64,000 nt of DNA, from the NCBI GenBank assembly GCA_014946745.1, contig JADCRD010000001.1:1672427-1736426 (forward strand), in the 5' to 3' direction. The first letter of the stretch is position 1. Each line of letters opens with the position of its first letter. The stretch is from Lysobacterales bacterium. Lineage in GTDB: Bacteria; Pseudomonadota; Gammaproteobacteria; Xanthomonadales; Xanthomonadaceae. The notes under the pieces were generated by a model that had not been told where the DNA came from, ran no database searches, and worked only from the letters and a program-made list of their open reading frames with translations. A program made the translations under genes and the position numbers. Below, piece after piece: positions 8,435-15,471 of this stretch.

Positions 8435-10120
8435 TCAGATCACCGGGCTTTCAGGGGCGGGAGAGCGGTCGGCGCGAAGCAGGACGTAGTCACCCGCCTG
8501 TTCCACCGCCGCAAGCCCGCGAAAGGATACCGTCTCGATGCCCGGCGTTGATTCGAGCCCATCCTGATCGAGAGGAAGGCCGACGACTTCGATGCGACCT
8601 GCGTTGACGTCGATCAGAGCGGGCGCCAGCAAATGCTGGGACGGGCTCTCCGGCTCGCGCAGCCAGCGCAAGGCGATGCCGCGCTGCGGTGGCTTGGGCG
8701 TGCCAAGCAGATCCAGCGTTCGCAATCCCACCGCAGCCGCGCGACGCGCGAGCAGCTCGATCCCTGCGTCCACCGAGCCATCACCGTGATAGCGCATCCA
8801 GCGCACCACGCCGACCATCCAAAGCGGGTCGTCCTCCTCGTGCGCGATGGTCAAGCCCAGCACCTCGCCCACGCGGATGCGAATGCCGGTCTCGCGCGGC
8901 CACAGCAGACGGTAGCCGCCCAAGCTCTGGTCCAGCACCTGACCGCGCACGCGGCTCGCCTTCACCGTCTCCTGGGTGGCCTGGGCCCAGCTGGCGTGTG
9001 GAGCAGCACCCACGCGATGGCCGGTGACCTGGTGCATGAAGGCATCGAAGTCCTGCTCGCCGGACAGAAAGTAGTGCAAGCCCGATAGCCCGATGACCGT
9101 ATCCAGCGAATGCGTGGCGCCAAGACGTCTGGCCCTGCGTGCGGCGGCAGTTCCCCAGCCCGCTCGCAGACGCCGCAGAAGCTCGGCGGGAGCGTCCATC
9201 GATTTGCGCTGACGCTTGAGCCTGAGGTGGAGCTGTTCAACTCCCACACTCTGCAGGGGGCCTTCAAGCTGGCTGCGCAACGGCGTCAGATCCAGCCACA
9301 GCACCTGCGCGGCAGCGGCCTCGCGCTCCTCGGGGATGTACCCCGGGCCCCGGTCGGTAGACACCGGCAAGGCGAAATCTTCCTTGCCGGTTTGAGCCTC
9401 CTTCAGCTCAAGCTCGCCCACCAGATGGCGGCAGATCGGCCACAGGTCGCTCTGTTCTCTCTGACTGAAGCGGAAAGGATTGGACAGTGCGAGCAGCACC
9501 GACTGCAGGTACACCTGTTCGACGCTGCTGGCCCCAGCCTCGGACGGCTCGGCCACGGTCTTGCTGGCGAGCCCTGCGGAGCGTGCGAAGCGGTACACCG
9601 AGTGCAGGCCAAACCAGGTGCCGGGAAGCGGCATGCGATACAGGAAGTAACACAGCGACAGCAGGCGCGCATGGTGCAGTGCCGCGCGCAGCAGCAGCTG
9701 CGAGACTGAACCACGGCGCAGGAAGGACACCGCCCCGGCCGGCGCCAAGGTCTCCTGGGAGGCCGCACGGTATCCGTTGGCGAGTTCGCGATGCAGGTTC
9801 AGGCAGGCCTCGGCCGCCTGCGACGCCTGCACGGAGAGCGGGAAAGAACTGGTCTGCAGCTGTCGATCAAGGAATTGCAGAGCCTCCAGCACCGCCGGCC
9901 GAATCAGATCCAGAATCACTGCGCGCTGGTTGCCCTGCAGGGCGCGCTGGCGCAGCTGGACGAAAGCATCCGCGAGGCGCGCCAGGGTGACCTGCGGGTT
10001 TGCTCGAGGAAGCTCCTCCACCCAACGCGCTACGGCCTTGGCGTCCGAAGGAAAGCTGCCAACGGCGGCGCTGGAACGCTCGGGAAGCTGCTCTCCCAAC
10101 TGCTGATACGGCTCTGACAT
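8435..10120 (-). CDS. PilZ-like domain protein, possible cyclic di-GMP receptor
   Basis: Protein of 561 residues, starting MSEPYQQLGEQ at 10120. The first 350 or so residues are helical and rich in Ala, Leu, Arg and Gln without a recognised domain. A C-terminal region contains DQSLGG (D397-G402), which matches the PilZ DxSxxG motif. It is preceded by SRVRG, which only partly resembles the RxxxR part. The basic pair is thus degenerate and cyclic di-GMP binding is uncertain. No signal peptide or membrane segment is evident, so it is probably cytoplasmic. It sits immediately upstream of ispG with no spacer and is divergent from xseA. The open frame extends upstream to 10708, but that part is antisense to unconserved sequence. 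Confidence 0.7.
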   Translation of the reverse strand: MSEPYQQLGEQLPERSSAAVGSFPSDAKAVARWVEELPRANPQVTLARLADAFVQLRQRALQGNQRAVILDLIRPAVLEALQFLDRQLQTSSFPLSVQASQAAEACLNLHRELANGYRAASQETLAPAGAVSFLRRGSVSQLLLRAALHHARLLSLCYFLYRMPLPGTWFGLHSVYRFARSAGLASKTVAEPSEAGASSVEQVYLQSVLLALSNPFRFSQREQSDLWPICRHLVGELELKEAQTGKEDFALPVSTDRGPGYIPEEREAAAAQVLWLDLTPLRSQLEGPLQSVGVEQLHLRLKRQRKSMDAPAELLRRLRAGWGTAAARRARRLGATHSLDTVIGLSGLHYFLSGEQDFDAFMHQVTGHRVGAAPHASWAQATQETVKASRVRGQVLDQSLGGYRLLWPRETGIRIRVGEVLGLTIAHEEDDPLWMVGVVRWMRYHGDGSVDAGIELLARRAAAVGLRTLDLLGTPKPPQRGIALRWLREPESPSQHLLAPALIDVNAGRIEVVGLPLDQDGLESTPGIETVSFRGLAAVEQAGDYVLLRADRSPAPESPVI

Positions 10121-10478
10121 GCGTGCACTGATCCTCGTAGGCCGATCGGGTGTCCACGGACGCGGGTTCGGGTTGGGCCTGCCCGCCTGCCCGCGCGCCG
10201 GCCGGCAGTCTAGCAGCGGGGTGACTGGCTTCCGTCGGCACGGCCCGCGGCGACCCGCCCGACGGCGGCACGGGCCGACTGCAAGGTCTCCGCAACCGGC
10301 GGGGCCTGCAGGCGATGCGCGCGGAACACTCACCCAAGGGCAATGCAAGGTCGTTGCCGCCCGGCGGGAGAATGCGCGTCGAAACATCGACACCGCGCCA
10401 AGACAGCGCGCTCGATGCGCATGCGGAGGGCGCGCACTGCGGTTAGCATGCGGGGCCCCGTATCTGCGCACGCGACGT
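10121..10478. other. Intergenic region between divergent PilZ-like gene and xseA
   Basis: About 358 bases with very high GC. The xseA frame stays open through it, but the encoded peptide is Arg/Pro/Ala-rich and unlike XseA, so I treat it as untranslated. Promoters for both divergent genes should lie here. I saw no convincing -35/-10 pair, repeat or RNA structure. Confidence 0.5.
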
Positions 10479-11831
10479 TTGAATCCGAACCCGCCCCACT
10501 CCGCTACGCCGCCCTGCCTGACGCCGAGCAGCCTCAACGCGCTTGCCCGCGATCTGCTGGAGGGCGCTTTTCCGCTGGTGTGGGTGGAGGGCGAGCTGTC
10601 CGGCGTCTCGCGACCGGCCTCGGGGCATCTGTATTTCAGCCTCAAGGACGCCCGCGCCCAGGTGCGCGGCGCGCTGTTCAAGCAGCGCAGCCTGCGGCTG
10701 GCTTTCACGCCCCAGGACGGTCAGCAGGTCTTGGTGCGTGGTCGACTCTCGCTGTACGAGCCGCGTGGCGACTATCAGCTGATCGCCGAACACATGGAGC
10801 CCGCCGGCGAGGGCGCTCTGCGCCGCGCGTTCGAGGCGCTGCGTGCGCGCATGGAAGCCGAGGGCCTGTTCGCGGACGCACGCAAGCGCCGCGTACCGGT
10901 GCCCCCGCGAAGGCTTGGCGTTCTGACTTCGCCCACGGGAGCCGCGGTGCGCGATGTGCTGAGCGTGCTGGCGCGACGATTTCCGCTCATCGAGGTCGAG
11001 GTGCTGCCGGTGCCGGTACAGGGCAAGGACGCGCCGGCGCAGATTCGGGCAATGCTTGAGCGCGCGGACGCCAGTCAACGCTACGACGCACTGCTGCTGA
11101 CCCGCGGTGGCGGCTCTCTCGAGGATCTGTTCGCCTTCAACGACGAATCCTTGGCGCGCTGTATCGCCGCACTGCGCACGCCGCTGGTCTCCGCGGTCGG
11201 TCACGAAATCGATTTCAGCATCAGCGATTTCGTGGCCGATCTGCGCGCGCCCACGCCCTCGGCCGCTGCCGAACTGCTGGTGCCAGACCAAGCCGAGCTG
11301 CGCACCCGCCTGGCCCAGCTGCGCAGCCGGGCGCAGCTCAGCCAGACGCAGCGCGCTCAGCGCGTCGGCCAACGTCTTGACCAGCTTGAACTCCGCCTGC
11401 GGGCGCAAGCACCGGCGCTGCGTCTGCGGCGTCTGCGCGAACGCTTGCTGGCGGCCGCTGCACGCTTGCCGGAATCCGAAGCGCGAGCCCGTGCACGGCT
11501 CGCCCAGCGCAGCCTGCGCCTCGGCCAGCGACTCGATCAGCAGAATCCCGCGCTGCGCCTGCGCCGTGAACGCGAGCGTACAAGGGCGCTGCTCTCACGC
11601 CTGCAGAGCGCGCTGGAGCGACGGATGCACGCTCAGCGGCTGCGCGCGAATCTGCTCGCACGCACGCTCTCCGCGGTCAGCCCACTGGCGACCCTGGGTC
11701 GCGGCTACGCGATCCTGCTGGACGCCGACAGCGGCCAGGTGCTTGCGCGTCGCGCGGACGCCCTGCCCGGCCAGCGTCTCACCGCGCGCCTCGCGGACGG
11801 TGAGCTCAGCCTGCGCTGCGACTCGGCCTGA
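10479..11831 (+). CDS. xseA: Exodeoxyribonuclease VII large subunit
   Basis: Large subunit of the single-strand-specific nuclease ExoVII, which degrades DNA to short oligonucleotides together with XseB. The OB-fold N-terminus (LTPSSLNALARDLLEG, VWVEGELSGVSRPASGHLYF) is followed by the catalytic core with TSPTGAAVRDVLSVLARRFP, LLTRGGGSLEDLFAFND and SAVGHEIDF, then a long Arg/Leu-rich coiled coil. No ATG or GTG lies near the conserved start; a TTG at 10479 would give a 450-residue protein of normal length, so I use it with moderate certainty. xseB is not in the window. The stop is one base from the next gene. Confidence 0.9.
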   Translation: MNPNPPHSATPPCLTPSSLNALARDLLEGAFPLVWVEGELSGVSRPASGHLYFSLKDARAQVRGALFKQRSLRLAFTPQDGQQVLVRGRLSLYEPRGDYQLIAEHMEPAGEGALRRAFEALRARMEAEGLFADARKRRVPVPPRRLGVLTSPTGAAVRDVLSVLARRFPLIEVEVLPVPVQGKDAPAQIRAMLERADASQRYDALLLTRGGGSLEDLFAFNDESLARCIAALRTPLVSAVGHEIDFSISDFVADLRAPTPSAAAELLVPDQAELRTRLAQLRSRAQLSQTQRAQRVGQRLDQLELRLRAQAPALRLRRLRERLLAAAARLPESEARARARLAQRSLRLGQRLDQQNPALRLRRERERTRALLSRLQSALERRMHAQRLRANLLARTLSAVSPLATLGRGYAILLDADSGQVLARRADALPGQRLTARLADGELSLRCDSA

Positions 11832-11832
11832 C

Positions 11833-12444
11833 ATGCGCTTTCTCGATCCGGAATCCACCGGCGCCGGCCCCGCGCACGGACTGGCCGCCGAACCCGAGGA
11901 CGGCGTACTGATGCAGCGCTTCGCGAACGGCGACATCGGCGCATTCGAGCAGCTTTATGCCCGCCATCGCGGCGGCCTGATGCGCTTCCTGCAGCGCGGA
12001 CTCGGGCGCCGCGAGACAGCGGAAGAGTGCTTTCAGGAGGTCTGGAGCCGGGTGATCTCGGCGCGTGAGCGCTACCAGCCGGAGGCTCGCTTCGCGACCT
12101 GGCTGTACCAGATCGCCCACAACCTGCTGATCGACCAGTACCGCCGCCAACGCCCCGAGCTCAGCGTCGAGATCGTGCCGGACGCCGCCGAGACCGGCGA
12201 TAACCCCTTCGCAGGCTCCGACACGTTGACGCCCGAGGAGCAGCTCAGCGCCTTCGAGCAGGCGCGCCGCCTGCAGGTCGCGCTGGGAGAACTTCCCGAC
12301 GAGCAGCGCATCGCCGTGCAGCTGCGCCTCGAACAGGAACTCAGCCTCGAGGAGATCGGCGTCATCACCGGCGCCGGCCGCGAAACCGTCAAGTCCCGGC
12401 TGCGCTACGCGCTGGACAAACTGAAGGATCGGCTGCGCCGATGA
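11833..12444 (+). CDS. ECF-type RNA polymerase sigma factor
   Basis: Protein of 203 residues with the two-domain layout of extracytoplasmic-function sigma factors. Region 2 lies about residues 35-105 (FEQLYARHRGGLMRFLQ, ECFQEVWSRV, ATWLYQIAHNLLIDQYRR). Region 4 is at the C-terminus (LGELPDEQRIAVQLRL, LSLEEIGVITGAGRETVKSR). The ATG at 11833 lies one base after the xseA stop, and its own stop overlaps the next start by four bases. The overlapping downstream gene encodes a single-pass membrane protein, the usual arrangement for a sigma/anti-sigma pair. The target promoters cannot be inferred from this sequence. Confidence 0.93.
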   Translation: MRFLDPESTGAGPAHGLAAEPEDGVLMQRFANGDIGAFEQLYARHRGGLMRFLQRGLGRRETAEECFQEVWSRVISARERYQPEARFATWLYQIAHNLLIDQYRRQRPELSVEIVPDAAETGDNPFAGSDTLTPEEQLSAFEQARRLQVALGELPDEQRIAVQLRLEQELSLEEIGVITGAGRETVKSRLRYALDKLKDRLRR

Positions 12445-13382
12445 GCACACCACTTCCGCCGCCCGGGCAGGTTCCCACCCCCAGCGCTTCCGCCGCCGCG
12501 AAGAGCGTTGCGCCCGCACGGCGCGCGCTGGATGCGGAAGAGTCGGCAGTAGCCACAGCACTGCAGGCCCTGCCGGTGAGCGAGCCCTCGCCAGAGCTCG
12601 ACGCGCGGGTGCTCGCCATGGCGCGGTCCGCGCTCGCCGCAGACGCGGGGCATCGACAGCGCCCAGCGGCTGCGGCGCGCACCCGGCGCAGCCCGCGCGC
12701 GCTTTGGTGGCTGGGCAGCGCGGCGGGCGCGGTGATGGCCGCGGGCATCGGCTGGCAGCTCGGCGGCGACTCGCATCAGGCCGAGCGCGCGCGAGCGGAG
12801 TCCGCAGCGGGCGACGCGGGTCATTCCGCTGCAGCCCCAGCCTCGGACGACAGCGCAGAGTTCGAGGTGCTGATCATTCCTCGCGCCAGCACGACGGCCG
12901 AGGACAGCCAGACGGAGAAGGCAGCAGGCGCGCGCGAAAGCAGTCCACCGCCCGCGACCGAGATGGCGCGAATGGCGGCCCCCGCGCCGCCGCCGCCGTC
13001 GCTTCAGGAGACTGCGCCCCCCATGAGCACGGCGCCCGCACCCGCGGCCCCCGCGCCCAGCGAACCGCAGCCGGGCGCAGCGCCATCGCAGGCCGCCGGA
13101 TCGAGGTCGAACCTCGCCGAGCGCGTGCAGTCGTCGCCGGCGCCTGGGGAGCCATCGCTGGACCAGGTCGTTGTCACCGGTGCGCGCCTCTCGCCCGCGG
13201 ACTTCCCGCCGGTCGCACAGGATTTCCGCCTGAAGCCGGAGGACTGGCTGCAGCGCATTCGCGAGCGGCGCGACAGCGGCGATACCGACTCCGCACGGCG
13301 CAGCCTGCTGGATTTCATGCGTGCTCATCCCCAGCGCGTTGTGCCGCGCGATCTGCGCACCCTGCTGAACGAAGCACCGTGA
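12441..13382 (+). CDS. Probable membrane anti-sigma factor
   Basis: Protein of 313 residues. The cytoplasmic N-terminus (1-85) precedes one membrane helix at about 87-107 (ALWWLGSAAGAVMAAGIGW). A long Ala/Pro/Ser-rich periplasmic linker follows, then a conserved-looking C-terminus of about 75 residues. Its start overlaps the sigma gene by ATGA, which suggests stoichiometric coupled synthesis. I do not see a classical zinc-binding anti-sigma motif (HxxxCxxC), so the anti-sigma role is inferred from position and topology. Residues 240-250 read LDQVVVTGARL, resembling the N-terminal plug motif of TonB-dependent receptors. An almost identical motif occurs in the VWA lipoprotein at 35.5 kb. Confidence 0.7.
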   Translation: MSTPLPPPGQVPTPSASAAAKSVAPARRALDAEESAVATALQALPVSEPSPELDARVLAMARSALAADAGHRQRPAAAARTRRSPRALWWLGSAAGAVMAAGIGWQLGGDSHQAERARAESAAGDAGHSAAAPASDDSAEFEVLIIPRASTTAEDSQTEKAAGARESSPPPATEMARMAAPAPPPPSLQETAPPMSTAPAPAAPAPSEPQPGAAPSQAAGSRSNLAERVQSSPAPGEPSLDQVVVTGARLSPADFPPVAQDFRLKPEDWLQRIRERRDSGDTDSARRSLLDFMRAHPQRVVPRDLRTLLNEAP

Positions 13383-13990
13383 CGCGCTGGACTCTGGCCG
13401 CAGCCAACTCGCTGGAGCTGGTAATCAAGCGCAGCCGCTTCCGCTGCCACGCCGCGCCCGTACGCAGCGGCGATGAGGCCCTCGCGTTCCTGCGCGAGGT
13501 GTCCGACCCCGGAGCGACCCACAACTGCTGGGCCCTGCGCTGCGGCGATCTGTATCGATCCTCGGACGACGGCGAGCCGGCGGGCACAGCCGGGCGCCCG
13601 ATCCTTGCGGCCATCGATGGCCAGGGTCTCGACGGCGTCATCGCCGTGGTGACGCGTTGGTACGGCGGCATCAAGCTGGGTGCGGGCGGATTAGTGCGCG
13701 CCTATGGCGGCTGTGCTACGGAGTGTCTGCGCACTGCAACGAAAGCGGCGGTCATCACGAAGCAGAACGTGAAGCTGAGCTGCAGCTTCACGGATCTGGG
13801 GGAGGTCCACGGTCTGCTGGGTCCACATGGGGTGGAAAAACTCGACGAGCACTACGATGCGGACGGCGTGCTGCTGAGCCTGCGCGTGCCGAGCGACCGC
13901 ATCGAGGCACTGACCTATGCGCTGCGCGAAGCCAGTCGAGGACGGCTGCAGCTGAGCGCTGCCAGCAGTTCACCCGAGTCGAACGCTTGA
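13379..13990 (+). CDS. IMPACT/YigZ family protein
   Basis: Protein of 203 residues of the YigZ/IMPACT family. The N-terminal UPF0029 domain shows KRSRFRCHAAPV, the SDDGEPAGTAGRPIL motif and VVTRWYGGIKLGAGGLVRAYG, which are the family signatures. A C-terminal ferredoxin-like domain (DUF1949 type) follows. The molecular function is not firmly established; eukaryotic IMPACT modulates a translation-stress kinase pathway. The GTG start at 13379 overlaps the upstream stop by four bases (GTGA), so this gene is the last of the xseA-sigma-anti-sigma chain. It converges on truB. Confidence 0.92.
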   Translation: MTRWTLAAANSLELVIKRSRFRCHAAPVRSGDEALAFLREVSDPGATHNCWALRCGDLYRSSDDGEPAGTAGRPILAAIDGQGLDGVIAVVTRWYGGIKLGAGGLVRAYGGCATECLRTATKAAVITKQNVKLSCSFTDLGEVHGLLGPHGVEKLDEHYDADGVLLSLRVPSDRIEALTYALREASRGRLQLSAASSSPESNA

Positions 13991-14048
13991 GTGCTGCGCA
14001 CTTCGGCTAGCCAGCGCGGCTCGTGCCCCGGTCCAGCGAAGTTTCGCC

Positions 14049-14969
14049 TCAGCGATTCTCACGCGGCAGGAACACCCTCAGCGAAGCCAGCAGGCCGCCG
14101 TCAATACGCTCCACAAGAGCGACCGGCTGTCCATCCGGCCCGATAGCGGCGTGCGCACCGGCGGCGAGCGCGTCGAAGCCTGCCGGTCGCTGACCTCGTC
14201 GCACCTGGGCGGCTTGGTCGGCGTCGAGCTCGACCCGCTGAAAATCCACCAGGCCGGCTTCCAGCGGCAGCAACCACTCGGGTGCAGGCTGCGTGGCCTC
14301 GGCCTCGATCTGATCGAGACCCACCATTCTGGGACTGCGGAAGGGGTCGACCCAGAGCCGGCGTAGTGCCAGCACGTGAGCTCCGCAGCCCAGGGCTTCG
14401 CCGAGATCGCGCACCAGCGAACGCACGTAGGTGCCGGAGCCGCATTCGACGCGCAGGCGCAGGTGCTGTCCTTCGACGGCCGTCAGATCAAAGCGATCCA
14501 CCTGTACAGGTCGTGGTTCAAGCTGCAGCGACTCTCCGCGACGCGCGCGCACATACAGGGGCTCACCGCCGCGCTTCAGCGCCGAGTAGATGGGTGGCAC
14601 CTGCAGGATCGCACCACGCAGCGATACCAGTGCCGCCTCGATCTGCGCGGCATCAAGCGCAGGCACGTCGCGTTCGCGAAGCGGCTGACCGTCGGCGTCA
14701 TCGGTGTCGGTAGTGACTCCCAAGCACGCCACGGTTTCGTAGGCCTTGCGCGCGCCCAGCAGATGTCCGGCGATCTTGGTGGCCTCGCCGAAGCACAGCG
14801 GCAGCAGCCCGGTCGCGAGCGGGTCCAATGCGCCGGTATGGCCTCCCTTGTCGGCGCGAAGCAGGTGTCGTGCGCGCTGCAGCGCTTGGTTGGAGGACAA
14901 GCCTGCAGGCTTGTCGAGCAGGACGATCCCGTCCAGCCGACGCCAGACGGTGCGCGCCTGACGCGACAT
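14049..14969 (-). CDS. truB: tRNA pseudouridine(55) synthase
   Basis: Isomerises U55 of the tRNA T-loop. The 306-residue protein contains GIVLLDKPAGLSSNQALQ, the catalytic aspartate motif GHTGALDPLATGLLPLCFG, and the RRLWVDPFRS-type C-terminal region. It starts six bases after the rbfA stop and ends the rimP-nusA-infB-rbfA-truB series. In many relatives rpsO and pnp follow truB; here the next gene is the convergent YigZ-family gene, so the series is cut. The start ATG at 14969 is preceded by the coupled rbfA end. Confidence 0.96.
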   Translation of the reverse strand: MSRQARTVWRRLDGIVLLDKPAGLSSNQALQRARHLLRADKGGHTGALDPLATGLLPLCFGEATKIAGHLLGARKAYETVACLGVTTDTDDADGQPLRERDVPALDAAQIEAALVSLRGAILQVPPIYSALKRGGEPLYVRARRGESLQLEPRPVQVDRFDLTAVEGQHLRLRVECGSGTYVRSLVRDLGEALGCGAHVLALRRLWVDPFRSPRMVGLDQIEAEATQPAPEWLLPLEAGLVDFQRVELDADQAAQVRRGQRPAGFDALAAGAHAAIGPDGQPVALVERIDGGLLASLRVFLPRENR

Positions 14970-14975
14970 GGGGCG

Positions 14976-15317
14976 TTACTCCGACCCGCGCAGCAGGGCG
15001 TCGATACGCTCGCCGCGGTCGACCGAATCGTCGTAGTGGAAGTGCAGCTCGGGCACTGAACGCATGCGCACCCGCTTGCCCAGCTCCATGCGCATTTCCT
15101 TGGCGAGTTCCTTCAGCGCCTTGAGCGCTTCTTTGGCGCGCTCCGGCTGCAGGGCCGTAAAGAAGATCTTGGCATGTGCCATGTCGCGGGTGACTTCCAC
15201 ATCGGACACGCTGACAGAAGGCAAGCCGTGCTCACGCACAGCTTCATGCACCAGCTGGCCGACCTCACGGCGGAGTTGTGCGGAGACGCGGTCGGTGCGG
15301 GTGAAGCTGCGTTTCAT
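14976..15317 (-). CDS. rbfA: 30S ribosome-binding factor A
   Basis: Small KH-like protein of 113 residues that binds the 30S subunit during maturation of the 16S 5' end. The sequence runs MKRSFTRTDRVSAQLRREV, then VSVSDVEVTRDMAHAKIFFT, and near the end PELHFHYDDSVDRGERI, all typical. The open frame continues upstream through the extragenic repeat, giving a spurious peptide, so the start is placed at 15317 where homology begins. It lies between infB and truB in the standard translation operon, but 154 bases from infB because of the inserted repeat pair. Confidence 0.95.
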   Translation of the reverse strand: MKRSFTRTDRVSAQLRREVGQLVHEAVREHGLPSVSVSDVEVTRDMAHAKIFFTALQPERAKEALKALKELAKEMRMELGKRVRMRSVPELHFHYDDSVDRGERIDALLRGSE

Positions 15318-15323
15318 TGAGAG

Positions 15324-15469
15324 CCGGGATTGGGGATTCGGGATTGGGGATTCGGAGAAGCGGGTCGCTGTACACACCTGGCTGGACTACGGGCGTGAAG
15401 CCGGAGAGGATCAGGCGCATTCGCGATCGGGGCCGGAACGAATCCCGAATCCCCAATCCCGAATCCCGG
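15324..15469. repeat. Second pair of inverted GGGATT-type repeats
   Basis: Copy B1 (15324-15354, 31 bases) and the oppositely oriented copy B2 (15439-15469, 31 bases) flank about 84 bases of unrelated sequence. B1 matches A1 at 7064-7094 in 30 of 31 positions. The pair lies inside the translation operon between infB and rbfA, starting only seven bases upstream of the rbfA start codon. Any stem formed in the mRNA could therefore affect rbfA expression or transcript processing (inference). Confidence 0.8.
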
Positions 15470-15471
15470 CT

